From Faecalispora anaeroviscerum (GTDB taxonomy: Bacteria; Bacillota; Clostridia; Oscillospirales; Acutalibacteraceae), in assembly GCF_947568225.1 (NCBI RefSeq), contig NZ_CANOOQ010000001.1:186001-250000 (forward strand): a DNA stretch of 64,000 nucleotides, in the 5' to 3' direction. How positions within the stretch are numbered: the stretch's first letter is position 1; the number at the start of each line of letters is the position of its first letter. The notes under the pieces were generated by a model that saw nothing but the letters and a program-made list of their open reading frames with translations, did not search any database and had not been told where the DNA came from. Shown here piece by piece: positions 32,865 through 40,235 of the stretch. A program made the position numbers and the translations under genes.

Positions 32865-34400
32865 CTTGCATGCCCTGATGCGCCTGAAACATAGTTGCAA
32901 CAGAAAAAAGGCCCACGAAACAATTAAGCTTCGTGGGCCTTTTGGTGCAGCACCCGCACTCAAACTCGAACACTCTATATCAGAAAAATTGATGGTTTTG
33001 CTTCCCTCTTTGTAGTTGAACATCAGCACTATTTTATCATCATAAAGATAAATTGCATTTACGAAGCTGTCAACCAGCCTTTGCCTGTGGGCGGGGTTGG
33101 TAACATCCAAGGCGCGAAAGCGGTGTAGCCAAAATAATAATTGCTCTTTCGTCAAAAGTGGCTTTTGCATTTCCTCTTGGATAATGGAAACTTCTAAGCT
33201 GCTTCTTGTTTCCTCCAGCTCGTCAAGCCGCTGCTTGGTGGATTGAGTAAGTATGCCTTGCTGAATGGCGTTGAGAATATTTTCAATGCCTTTTTCCGTT
33301 TCGATTAGCCGCTGTTTGAGCATTGGTAGCGTGGTATTTTCCCGCTTTTGAAAAGCAACTAATGTGTCAGTAAGGTCGTTCATCAATGCATCATCAAACA
33401 ACAGCTTTACAATATGCTCAATGACAAGATTTTCAATCCAATCCTTTTTCACTGTCTTTTTGTGGCAGGCTTTTTTATATTTGGCGGTCACGCATTTATA
33501 ATATTGGTGAATGGTCGAATTGCGGCTTGTTCCGCTTTCACCGCACATATACGCACCGCAGCACCCGCAAAACAGCTTTGTTGTCAGCAGATACATTTCC
33601 TCTTTGGCTTTTGCCCTCGCAGGAGCCTTTTTGTTTTTCTCCAGCCGTTCTCCTACCCGGTCAAATAAATCCTGCGGAATAATGGCGGGAACACCGTTCG
33701 GTGTGACGGTATTGCGGTATTTATATTCACCGATATAGCGGCGATTTTTTAGCAGCCGCTTCACGCAGTCAATTCTAAGCGGTTTGTTACGGTAGGTCTG
33801 TATGCCCTTGCTGTTGAGAAAGTCAACAAGCTGCTTTACCGTTGCCCCTTTGGCGTAACGCTGAAAAGCTTCAAGCACGATTGGAGCGGTTAAAGGGTCA
33901 ATTTGAAAATTCTGTTCGTTGTCAATAGTGTAGCCAATCGGCAAGCCCCCACCGTTGTATTTGCATTTGAGGGCGTTTTCCGTTAGTCCTCTTATTACCT
34001 TTTCCGATAACTCGGCACTGTAAAACTCTGCATACCCCTCTAACAGACTTTCAAGCAAAATGCCGGTGCTGTCCTCGGATATGCTTTCGGTGGCAGAAAC
34101 CACCTTTGCACCATTTTTCCGCAAGACAGTTTTATAATGTGCGCTGTCATAGCGGTTTCGGGAGAAGCGGTCTAACTTCCACACAAGCACTATATCAAAC
34201 AAACCCTTTGCGCTATCCTTTACCATGTGCTGAAACTCCGGGCGGTGGTCAGTTTTTGCTGATAAAGCCCGGTCTATGTAAGTGCTTAAAACGGTGATTC
34301 CGTTCTTTTCGGCGTATGCCTTACATTCCCGAAGCTGTCCCTCAATACTTTCTTCCCGCTGATTATCCGAGGAATAACGGGCATAAATAACAGCATTCAT
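32856..34400 (-). CDS. Large serine recombinase (integrase of the element)
   Basis: Site-specific recombinase of the large serine family. The resolvase domain starts VIYARYSSDNQREESIEGQL with the catalytic Ser in YSSDN and continues DRALSAKTDHRPEFQHM and VWKLDRFSRN. A recombinase domain follows (LPIGYTIDNEQ ... VTPNGVPAIIPQDLFDRV), then a zinc ribbon (LFCGCCGAYMCGE ... YYKCVTAKYKKACHKKTVKK) and a coiled coil. The ATG at 34400 after GAAAGGTT is preferred to GTG 34409. The last 30 codons read through the tgl terminator into host DNA, ending 9 bases inside the tgl gene, so the C-terminal residues depend on the insertion site. The length of 514 residues is normal. Confidence 0.94.
   Translation of the reverse strand: MNAVIYARYSSDNQREESIEGQLRECKAYAEKNGITVLSTYIDRALSAKTDHRPEFQHMVKDSAKGLFDIVLVWKLDRFSRNRYDSAHYKTVLRKNGAKVVSATESISEDSTGILLESLLEGYAEFYSAELSEKVIRGLTENALKCKYNGGGLPIGYTIDNEQNFQIDPLTAPIVLEAFQRYAKGATVKQLVDFLNSKGIQTYRNKPLRIDCVKRLLKNRRYIGEYKYRNTVTPNGVPAIIPQDLFDRVGERLEKNKKAPARAKAKEEMYLLTTKLFCGCCGAYMCGESGTSRNSTIHQYYKCVTAKYKKACHKKTVKKDWIENLVIEHIVKLLFDDALMNDLTDTLVAFQKRENTTLPMLKQRLIETEKGIENILNAIQQGILTQSTKQRLDELEETRSSLEVSIIQEEMQKPLLTKEQLLFWLHRFRALDVTNPAHRQRLVDSFVNAIYLYDDKIVLMFNYKEGSKTINFSDIECSSLSAGAAPKGPRSLIVSWAFFLLQLCFRRIRACKLA
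32906..32943 (+). terminator. Intrinsic terminator of tgl
   Basis: AAAAGGCCCACGAA and TTCGTGGGCCTTTT are exact reverse complements (14 bp) with a 10-base loop. The recombinase frame of the integrated element runs through it on the minus strand. Confidence 0.9.
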
Positions 34401-34455
34401 TCCATTCACAACCTTTCGTAACTTTATGGGCGGTTTTCACAAACCCGCCACACAG

Positions 34456-34581
34456 GGGGCGTTCCCCTTATTTGTCGCTGATTCAAAAATTCCCTCCTGT
34501 CAAGGTCTGATTGTAAATCAGTTCATTTTAGCCTTGACTGGCGGGGACTTTTTGAATAACATCCGCAAGGGGAAACGCCCC
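34456..34581 (-). repeat. 126-base imperfect inverted repeat between regulator and recombinase
   Basis: GGGGCGTTCCCCTT (34456-34469) pairs with AAGGGGAAACGCCCC (34567-34581). Inside, ATTCAAAAA pairs with TTTTTGAAT and CCTGTCAAGG with CCTTGACTGG, leading to a small apical hairpin near 34520. It sits in the transcript between the XRE gene and the recombinase gene and could be an attenuator, a processing site or a recombinase binding region. Confidence 0.6.
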
Positions 34582-34584
34582 GCC

Positions 34585-34953
34585 TTATTTCCTTTGTTCG
34601 TTTAACATCTGTGTTAGCATATCCCGCAATCTCTCGCTGACAGGGGACGAGGGGTCAAAACACATATCCACAAACTGCCGTAATTCCTTGTTGTCCCGTG
34701 TAATGGCTTCAACGACTTTTGGCTTATGCTCGTATAGCTTGCCCTCTGGCTGCTCTGTTCGAGCAAATATATAGTCCATAGAAACGTCAAAAAAATCAGC
34801 ATACCAAAGCAGCAGTTTTAGTGGCGGGGAAGTCTGTCCGTTTTCATATCTATTAACGCTTGCTTGTGTCGCTCCCATCAGTGCGGCTATTTTAGCTTGT
34901 GATAGGTTCACACTCTCCCGCAAGCCCTTTAACCGTTGCGCTACCTCTTGCAT
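34585..34953 (-). CDS. XRE-family transcriptional regulator
   Basis: A helix-turn-helix regulator of 122 residues. The HTH_3 fold lies in the first 60 residues: VAQRLKGLRESVNLSQAKIAALMGATQASVNRYENGQTSPPLKLLLWYADFFDVSMDYIFAR. The C-terminus (KVVEAITRDNKELRQFVDMCFDPSSPVSERLRDMLTQML) is probably a dimerisation helix. The ATG at 34953 is preferred over the in-frame TTG at 34959 because AAAGGGG lies at the right distance. Its promoter at 34980-35008 overlaps an inverted repeat, so autoregulation is likely. It lies just upstream of the recombinase gene in the same direction and probably controls excision. Confidence 0.93.
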   Translation of the reverse strand: MQEVAQRLKGLRESVNLSQAKIAALMGATQASVNRYENGQTSPPLKLLLWYADFFDVSMDYIFARTEQPEGKLYEHKPKVVEAITRDNKELRQFVDMCFDPSSPVSERLRDMLTQMLNEQRK

Positions 34954-34979
34954 AGTCAACGCCCCTTTCTTATAATGTG

Positions 34980-35008
34980 ATAATACAATATATGAGTTGA
35001 ATTGTCAA
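34980..35008 (-). promoter_or_regulatory. Promoter of the XRE regulator
   Basis: On the minus strand: TTGACA, a 17-base spacer, TATTAT. Within it, ACAAT and ATTGT form a spaced inverted repeat that may be the regulator's operator. Confidence 0.75.
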
Positions 35009-35022
35009 CACGATAATTGCAT

Positions 35023-35064
35023 AAAAACACAGGGCAATTAAAGTCAACACCTTAATTGCCCTGT
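35023..35064 (-). terminator. Intrinsic terminator after the RCC1-repeat gene
   Basis: ACAGGGCAATTAA and TTAATTGCCCTGT are exact reverse complements, followed by GTTTTTATG on the minus strand. It lies downstream of the gene that ends at 35102. Confidence 0.85.
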
Positions 35065-35101
35065 CGATTTCATGTAATGGGGTTTTATGTTTTCGGAAAA
35101 C

Positions 35102-36346
35102 TTATTTCAACTTGGCTGTCAGAGTGGAAATTTTCACCGGGGTGGTCTGCATAGCATATCCATATATATCCGTACTGTTGCTTGTGTTGCCGTTCCCCAA
35201 TTCGCCACTGCGTCCACATGCCCATACGGAACTGTCCGTTTTAACGATAATGGTATGGAGCGTGCCACCGCTGACGGCTGCCACACCATCCATTAATTTG
35301 ACAGGAAGGGTTTGCACAGGGAAGTCCCCACGGCCTTGATTTATCTTCTCATTTCCGACGTAACCATTACCCAACGCCCCTTGACCATTATCTCCCCACA
35401 TCCATAGAGAGCCGTCGCTCTTGATAGCGGCGGTATAGCTACTGCCACAGCTAACAGCAGCGACATTATCCATCACCTTTACCGGGACTGTTGAGGTTTT
35501 TCTTGAGCCGTTACCCAATTGTCCATACTCGTTACCTCCCCACGCCCACAGCGAACCATCCGTTTTGACCGTAGCCGTATACATCATGCCGAGGCTGACA
35601 GCGGTTACGTTATCCATGACCTTGACGGGAACATCCTGCACAGCAATAGACCCATCTGGACTGTATGCTTCCTGATTGCCCTTTCCTCCGTTACCGAGTT
35701 CCCCGTTTTTGTTGTATCCCCACATCCACAGGGAACCGTCCGTCTTGATAGCGGCGGTATGCGCCCAGCGGCCGCAACTAACAGCAGATACGTTGTCCAG
35801 CACTTTTACCGGAATTGCAGAATTTCCGGGGACACCCTTGCCTAACTGTCCGTAGTTGTTATTTCCCCACATCCACAGGGAACCATCTTTCTTGATGGCG
35901 GCAGTATAGCCATTCCCACAACTGACAGCAACTACGTTATCCAATACTTTGACAGGGACTAAAGAATCTTTTGTGGAGTTGTTGCCTAACTGTCCGTCGT
36001 AGTTTCCACCCCACGTCCATAGAGAACCGTCCGTTTTGATGGCGGCAGTATGATTTTCGCCGCAACTGACAGAGACTACATTGTCCAGTACCTTGACCGG
36101 GACGGTTTGATATTTTCCGATGCCGTCTTGACCGTTCCCACCGCCGCCGTTACCTAATTGTCCCTCATAGTTAACGCCCCACATCCATAGGGAACCATTG
36201 GTATCTATCAATCCGGTATGGTGAATTCCCGCACTGACGATATTCGCCTGTCCTGTCTTGCTCATGTCATGCGCTGAAGCTGGAATAGCAAGACCTAAAC
36301 ACATTATCAGCGTTAGCGTGAGGGATAAAATACGCTTTTTCATCAT
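35102..36346 (-). CDS. Secreted RCC1-repeat (beta-propeller) protein
   Basis: The protein has a signal peptide (KKRILSLTLTLIMCLGLAIPASA, cleavage after ASA near residue 23) and then six or seven RCC1-type repeats of about 52-60 residues, each with the pattern VxAVSCGxxYTAAIKTDGSLWMWGxNxxGQLGNG...VPVKVLDNV. Such repeats form a seven-bladed propeller used for protein binding. The ATG at 36346 follows TGGAGGAAC. Its 414 residues are complete. It has its own terminator, so it is a separate cargo transcript on the element. RCC1 repeats in clostridial secreted proteins usually act at the cell surface, but the partner is unknown. There is no sorting signal at the C-terminus. Confidence 0.92.
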   Translation of the reverse strand: MMKKRILSLTLTLIMCLGLAIPASAHDMSKTGQANIVSAGIHHTGLIDTNGSLWMWGVNYEGQLGNGGGGNGQDGIGKYQTVPVKVLDNVVSVSCGENHTAAIKTDGSLWTWGGNYDGQLGNNSTKDSLVPVKVLDNVVAVSCGNGYTAAIKKDGSLWMWGNNNYGQLGKGVPGNSAIPVKVLDNVSAVSCGRWAHTAAIKTDGSLWMWGYNKNGELGNGGKGNQEAYSPDGSIAVQDVPVKVMDNVTAVSLGMMYTATVKTDGSLWAWGGNEYGQLGNGSRKTSTVPVKVMDNVAAVSCGSSYTAAIKSDGSLWMWGDNGQGALGNGYVGNEKINQGRGDFPVQTLPVKLMDGVAAVSGGTLHTIIVKTDSSVWACGRSGELGNGNTSNSTDIYGYAMQTTPVKISTLTAKLK

Positions 36347-36443
36347 AAGTTCCTCCAAATATATCCTTATGGGTTACATATAGTTCATTTTCATTTCTTT
36401 TATTGTAAAAAGAATGGCTCATAAAGTCAAACAATCTGTAACT

Positions 36444-36944
36444 TTATACACTCGCACTATCCTCGGTATGTGTGAGGATTTCCAGATTGCCACAGTATTT
36501 GCATTGGTATGTATCCTGATATGTTTTTCGTTTGCCGGGAATGTATTGGTCGTGAGTGCCGGTAACTTCCCGATTCAAGTTTTTTTGTTCCAGTTCCACA
36601 AGAACAGAAATTTTCTCTTGCTTTAGAACTTCTGTTTTTTGCAGCTTCAAAGCGTTCCAGCGTTTACAGGCGTGGCATTTGGCGTTCCACCGTTTCCACA
36701 TCCAAATAGATAAAATAATCAAAACAGCCCATCCAAATACCATTACGGGATTAAATAAATCCTGATTGACTGATTGTATTTCGGAGTGTGTTCCTATACT
36801 TGTAATGATTTGTCCCGTCATTGCTATGACCGCGACCAGAAAAGAGTAAATTATACACGCTGCTCCGGTTCCAATAATCCATATCAGTTTTTTTATGCTT
36901 TCCCCCTCCCAATCATCCCATTTTATATGAGGAATATTCCTCAT
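36444..36944 (-). CDS. Two-helix membrane protein with C-terminal zinc-ribbon cysteines
   Basis: A 166-residue protein with two membrane helices (about residues 19-46 and 66-84) and a cytoplasmic tail with two Cys pairs, CHACKRWN and YQCKYCGN, that would bind zinc. I do not know the family. The ATG at 36944 is the last base of a 22-bp palindrome and lacks a clear ribosome site, whereas GGGAGGGGG about 30 codons later lacks an ATG, so the start is doubtful. The gene is divergent from the HTH gene at 37005 and could share a regulatory region with it. It has weaker evidence than its neighbours. Confidence 0.6.
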   Translation of the reverse strand: MRNIPHIKWDDWEGESIKKLIWIIGTGAACIIYSFLVAVIAMTGQIITSIGTHSEIQSVNQDLFNPVMVFGWAVLIILSIWMWKRWNAKCHACKRWNALKLQKTEVLKQEKISVLVELEQKNLNREVTGTHDQYIPGKRKTYQDTYQCKYCGNLEILTHTEDSASV

Positions 36945-36946
36945 AT
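36925..36946. promoter_or_regulatory. Perfect 22-bp palindrome between divergent genes
   Basis: The palindrome centres on GAATATTC, with TATGAG on the left matched by CTCATA on the right. It covers the putative start codon of the minus-strand gene and lies 58 bases upstream of the HTH gene, a typical place for an operator of that regulator. Confidence 0.55.
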
Positions 36947-37004
36947 TCGTTTATCGTCATTATATGTGATAATGAATATAAAGTCAAGAGGGGAGGGCGC
37001 GCCA

Positions 37005-37235
37005 ATGGTTTCTTTTGAGCCGCTTAGAAAGCTGATGGAATATAGAAAAATCAGCACTTATTTTCTGAGAACCAAATGTGGTATATACAATTTGGACAGC
37101 AAGACTATCCAAAGGCTAATGAATGACGAATCTGTATCAACCAATACACTTGACGCTCTCTGCCAGATATTCAGTTGCCGCATTACCGATATTATAGAAA
37201 TTTTGCCAGACCCTAAAAAAGAAAACAACGCCTAA
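37005..37235 (+). CDS. Small Cro/C1-type HTH regulator
   Basis: A 76-residue protein starting at ATG 37005 after GAGGGGAGGG. It is a single helix-turn-helix of the HTH_26 type: FEPLRKLMEYRKISTYFLRTKCGIYNLDSKTIQRLMNDESVSTNTLDALCQIFSCRITDIIEI, with the recognition helix around KTIQRLMND. Regulators of this type are common on Firmicutes mobile elements and usually repress the divergent or following genes. A 22-bp palindrome just upstream could be its binding site. It is followed by an AT-rich stretch and the convergent gene at 37358. Confidence 0.88.
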   Translation: MVSFEPLRKLMEYRKISTYFLRTKCGIYNLDSKTIQRLMNDESVSTNTLDALCQIFSCRITDIIEILPDPKKENNA

Positions 37236-37357
37236 GATACTGATTAGAAGTATCATGGGCGTTGTTTTTAGTTTAGAGGTATGCTTAGATAATCTAACCG
37301 ACAAATAAATAAGTTAAGTAAACAGCTATTGTGGTTTTATATGCCGCAATGGCTGTT

Positions 37358-38311
37358 TCATTTATACTCCGCTCTGTACCATTTATTTTTAACATATTCT
37401 TTACTGGTGATGAAATCGAGTTTTTCAAGGGTTTTCCAACTTCTTGTTGTTTGCTTATCAGCTACTAAATTGTGTGCATCATATTCGACCATAAATTTGT
37501 TATAGGCTAAGGGATAGAAATTATTTAAGCAAGTCATAATCAGCTTTCTGCGCTTCTTGATTTTTTTCATAAAATGGTCTACGGCAGCACCACAATCCAA
37601 ATGCGTATATTCTTTACATGGACTTTTTCTAGAGCAATATTTTTGTTTAAGTGTTTGTGTTGCAAAAGTTTTTTCGCAGTGTTCACACTTCCTAAATTGA
37701 AATTTATTAAAAAAAAGATAGTGTAACACAGAAAAAACTATATCCAAGGTTGAATGGCAGGTATAAACAAATCTGTGTTCCAAGTTTTCATTGTGAGCCA
37801 ACATTGTTTCAAAATCGTAGTCGTAATTATATTCTAGGGGAATATATTGATATTTCTCTTTATCATATTTTTTTAATTCAAAGTATTCTGGATTCTGCTG
37901 TTTAAATTCTATCTGATAAGTAAATTCCAAACCAAAGAACTGCTTTAGCACTTCGAAATCAATCATTGTTAAATGTATGTTGTTGGTAATTATTTTACTT
38001 AATTCATCTAACATAAGAAAGTATCTTTTAAGATCGAAATACATTTGTGTTTTGGAACTATAAACAGTCCTTTGCTTAAAACAGAATGGGTGTTCCTGAT
38101 GATTATCCTTAAAAGAAAAATCCGGTATATCGTTACTATGTTTTTTTTGAGGATTAGTTAACTCTATCGTATACAGCAAGTCGCATAGTATGGTAGACGG
38201 ATCAAATTCAGATGAATTGACAATTAAACCGTTATCCCGCCTTTCTTCTAAAACGCCTAACAACTTATCTGTAGTGCGCAGAAGTTTAACTGTATAATTA
38301 TTTTTTTCCAT
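37358..38311 (-). CDS. DUF6076-like zinc-finger protein of mobile elements
   Basis: A 317-residue protein. ATG 38311 after GAGGATGG is preferred, because the longer frame from 38443 would begin on the divergent gene's ribosome site. The C-terminal half holds a zinc-binding cluster, FRKCEHCEKTFATQTLKQKYCSRKSPCKEYTHLDC, followed by basic helices. Such a Cys pattern in an element protein resembles the DUF6076 proteins common in clostridial integrative elements, whose role is unknown. The N-terminal half is helical and acidic with many Phe, Tyr and Asn. The gene is AT-rich and lies divergently to the next, transfer-related genes. Confidence 0.7.
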   Translation of the reverse strand: MEKNNYTVKLLRTTDKLLGVLEERRDNGLIVNSSEFDPSTILCDLLYTIELTNPQKKHSNDIPDFSFKDNHQEHPFCFKQRTVYSSKTQMYFDLKRYFLMLDELSKIITNNIHLTMIDFEVLKQFFGLEFTYQIEFKQQNPEYFELKKYDKEKYQYIPLEYNYDYDFETMLAHNENLEHRFVYTCHSTLDIVFSVLHYLFFNKFQFRKCEHCEKTFATQTLKQKYCSRKSPCKEYTHLDCGAAVDHFMKKIKKRRKLIMTCLNNFYPLAYNKFMVEYDAHNLVADKQTTRSWKTLEKLDFITSKEYVKNKWYRAEYK

Positions 38312-38443
38312 AAGGCCATCCTCAAAAGTTTCAATTTCAATCTTAATTATAATAGCAAAAAACAGTAAGGTCAATAGGCTTTCAAATGCGCTATTATAAA
38401 AATTAGAAAAGCGCTTTTCAATACAAATTAAGGAGATATTCAC

Positions 38444-38680
38444 ATGAAAGCAAAACTTCTTGGCGCTCGTGAATTGAATTTTCAGAGCGGTGACGGTACG
38501 GCGGTAAAGGGAATCCAGTTGTATATTAGCTTTCCCGACGAAAGTGTTGTCGGCGAAATGACAGACAAGCTCTTCCTGCGTGACGGCTTTGCTCTGCCCG
38601 CTTGCAAGCCGGGCGATATGCTCGACATCACATTCAACCGCAAGGGCAAGCCCGAAACGATTACACTCGTTGGCAAGTAA
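38444..38680 (+). CDS. Small element protein, possibly ssDNA-binding
   Basis: A 78-residue protein starting at ATG 38444 after AAGGAGATATT. It opens MKAKLLGARELNFQSGDGTAVKGIQLYISFPDE, and then LFLRDGFALPACKPGDMLDITFNRKGKPETITLVGK, which is all beta-strand-like and resembles the short OB-fold single-strand-binding proteins that open the replication module of Gram-positive elements and filamentous phages. It is the first gene of a set running through the ATPase to Rep. A role in protecting ssDNA during rolling-circle transfer is a reasonable inference. No cysteines or signal sequence are visible except one Cys near the C-terminus. Confidence 0.72.
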   Translation: MKAKLLGARELNFQSGDGTAVKGIQLYISFPDESVVGEMTDKLFLRDGFALPACKPGDMLDITFNRKGKPETITLVGK

Positions 38681-38758
38681 ATCTTAAACCGCACAGCGTG
38701 TACCGCTTGGGGGGATTCCTCCCGGCGGTGCAACTGCGCTTTATGTGGAGGAAATAAT

Positions 38759-39370
38759 ATGGATTCAAAGAATATTTCTCATCAGAAAAAAGTTCTGGCG
38801 CAAAGACGGCGTAACCGTACTATCCTGCGGCTGCGCCTATGGTCAGGGATAAAAGAAGCGGTTAAAACGTGGAAGGGAATTTCAATTCTGCTGCTGTGTG
38901 CCGCTTTTATTTTACTTTGGAATATCCGTGATACGTTAGTACCTTTTCACAGCGATATATCGCTGCTGATTACTGTTTGGGGTTATATTATCGCCGTTTT
39001 CATCCCGCTACTGTTCCTGCTGTTTTTGGTTCGGCTGCTGCTTTTCTTAGGAACGCCGTTCCGGGCAAATGCGGTTGAAAGCAGCCTGCTGCAAATCGGT
39101 CTTGCCAACCGCTACGGATATGCCCCGGCGTTGATTTCATGCAAGCGTATCAAAAATACACAGGTCAGCGTGATGGCATTCTATTCACTTGGTGTGGCTA
39201 TGGAAACATGGGAAACGCACCGCGCGGAAATACAGGATGCGCTCAATATCCATTTTGTGGAACCTATCAAGTATGGCGGCAGGAACGGACGTAACCGCAA
39301 TATGATCATCATTACCGCTGTGCCGGGAGCCGAAATCCGCAGAGAAGATGTGCTGTATGATGAAGTCTGA
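38759..39370 (+). CDS. Membrane protein, N-terminal partner of the TcpA-like ATPase
   Basis: The 203-residue protein starts at ATG 38759 after TGGAGGAAA. A basic N-terminus (KKVLAQRRRNRTILRLRLWSG) is followed by two transmembrane helices (about residues 43-60 and 70-104) and a cytoplasmic domain of about 100 residues ending VPGAEIRREDVLYDEV. Its stop lies inside the start of the ATPase gene that follows. In related elements the membrane part and the motor domain are one FtsK/TcpA-type protein, so here they look like a split pair that would work together at the membrane (inference). It has no close match I can name. Confidence 0.75.
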   Translation: MDSKNISHQKKVLAQRRRNRTILRLRLWSGIKEAVKTWKGISILLLCAAFILLWNIRDTLVPFHSDISLLITVWGYIIAVFIPLLFLLFLVRLLLFLGTPFRANAVESSLLQIGLANRYGYAPALISCKRIKNTQVSVMAFYSLGVAMETWETHRAEIQDALNIHFVEPIKYGGRNGRNRNMIIITAVPGAEIRREDVLYDEV

Positions 39371-40112
39371 CGCGCCGAAGCTGTTGGCATTGGGATATGA
39401 CTTGGACGCATGGAACGGTTATGGGGCTAAAATCCCCATAACCACCGACATTTCCCCGGCTGCAAACAGTCATATTCTCATTTGCGGCATGAGCGGCAGC
39501 GGAAAAAGTTATTTTGAAAACACCCTGTTTGCAAAGCTCATTATGGCAGAATCGGGCGGTGAATACCATTTCGCAGATTACAAGGGGGATAACAACTTTG
39601 CGTATTTGCGTGGTTGCCCGCGTTACTATGCCTACAAGTACTCGCTAGAAGCGTTAGATGCCGTATATGCCCGCCTGAACGCCCGACAGTCGGGAGAGGA
39701 CGAAAGCAGCCATCCCATTACGCTGATCTGGGATGAATACATGGCAAATGTCTTGTCCCTTGTAAATGAGGATAAAAAAGCGGCGGCGGTGGTGATGAAC
39801 AAAGTGAGCGAAATTTTACTGCTTGGGCGCTCCCTGTCTGTGCGCTTGATTACCGCCATGCAGCGCCCGGATGCAATTGCTTTTCCCTCTGGCTCACGCC
39901 TAAACTATGGCGTTGTAATCGTCCTTGGAGCGGCAATCAAGAGCATTTATGAAATGCTGCTGCCTGATTTCATGGAGCAAGTCAAAGGCCGTATGTTCGG
40001 GCAAGGTGAGGGTGTTGCGTTACTGCAAGGCTCGCAGTTGCATTTTATTAAGGTGGGAACGGTACAGAATTCCGAACGGATGCGGCAGATATGCGTAAAG
40101 GCCTTATCATAG
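39357..40112 (+). CDS. TcpA/FtsK-like coupling ATPase
   Basis: DNA-translocating ATPase of the FtsK/SpoIIIE-HerA type. Walker A is ICGMSGSGKSYF (about residue 41), Walker B is HPITLIWDEYM, and SVRLITAMQRPDA follows as the sensor-like strand with Gln and Arg, as in the coupling proteins TcpA/TcpB of Gram-positive conjugative and mobilizable elements. The domain is short (251 residues) and lacks its own membrane helices, which lie in the preceding gene. Its gene start overlaps that gene by 14 bases (ATG 39357, alternatives at 39348 and 39360). The protein would bring the Rep-nicked element DNA to a conjugation channel supplied by a helper element (inference). Confidence 0.85.
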   Translation: MMKSDAPKLLALGYDLDAWNGYGAKIPITTDISPAANSHILICGMSGSGKSYFENTLFAKLIMAESGGEYHFADYKGDNNFAYLRGCPRYYAYKYSLEALDAVYARLNARQSGEDESSHPITLIWDEYMANVLSLVNEDKKAAAVVMNKVSEILLLGRSLSVRLITAMQRPDAIAFPSGSRLNYGVVIVLGAAIKSIYEMLLPDFMEQVKGRMFGQGEGVALLQGSQLHFIKVGTVQNSERMRQICVKALS

Positions 40113-40118
40113 CAACCA

Positions 40119-40188
40119 CCCGCGCCGCCCGCCGCGCGAAGCGTAAGGCGGGCGAGCGCGGGTGTCTGGCTAGTATTACCCAGACACC
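40119..40188 (+). other. Candidate rolling-circle origin with CRESS-type stem-loop
   Basis: GGTGTCTGG (40161-40169) and CCAGACACC (40180-40188) form a perfect 9-bp stem. The 10-base loop reads C-TAGTATTAC, so the nonanucleotide TAGTATTAC abuts the right arm, exactly as in circovirus and geminivirus origins, where Rep nicks between TAGTATT and AC. Immediately upstream a GC-rich imperfect inverted repeat pairs 40119-40133 with 40147-40162. The site is 48 bases before the rep start, in the same orientation. Confidence 0.82.
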
Positions 40189-40235
40189 TCTGTACCATCA
40201 CAGCGAAAATTATCTCGCAAAGGAAGTGAGAACCT

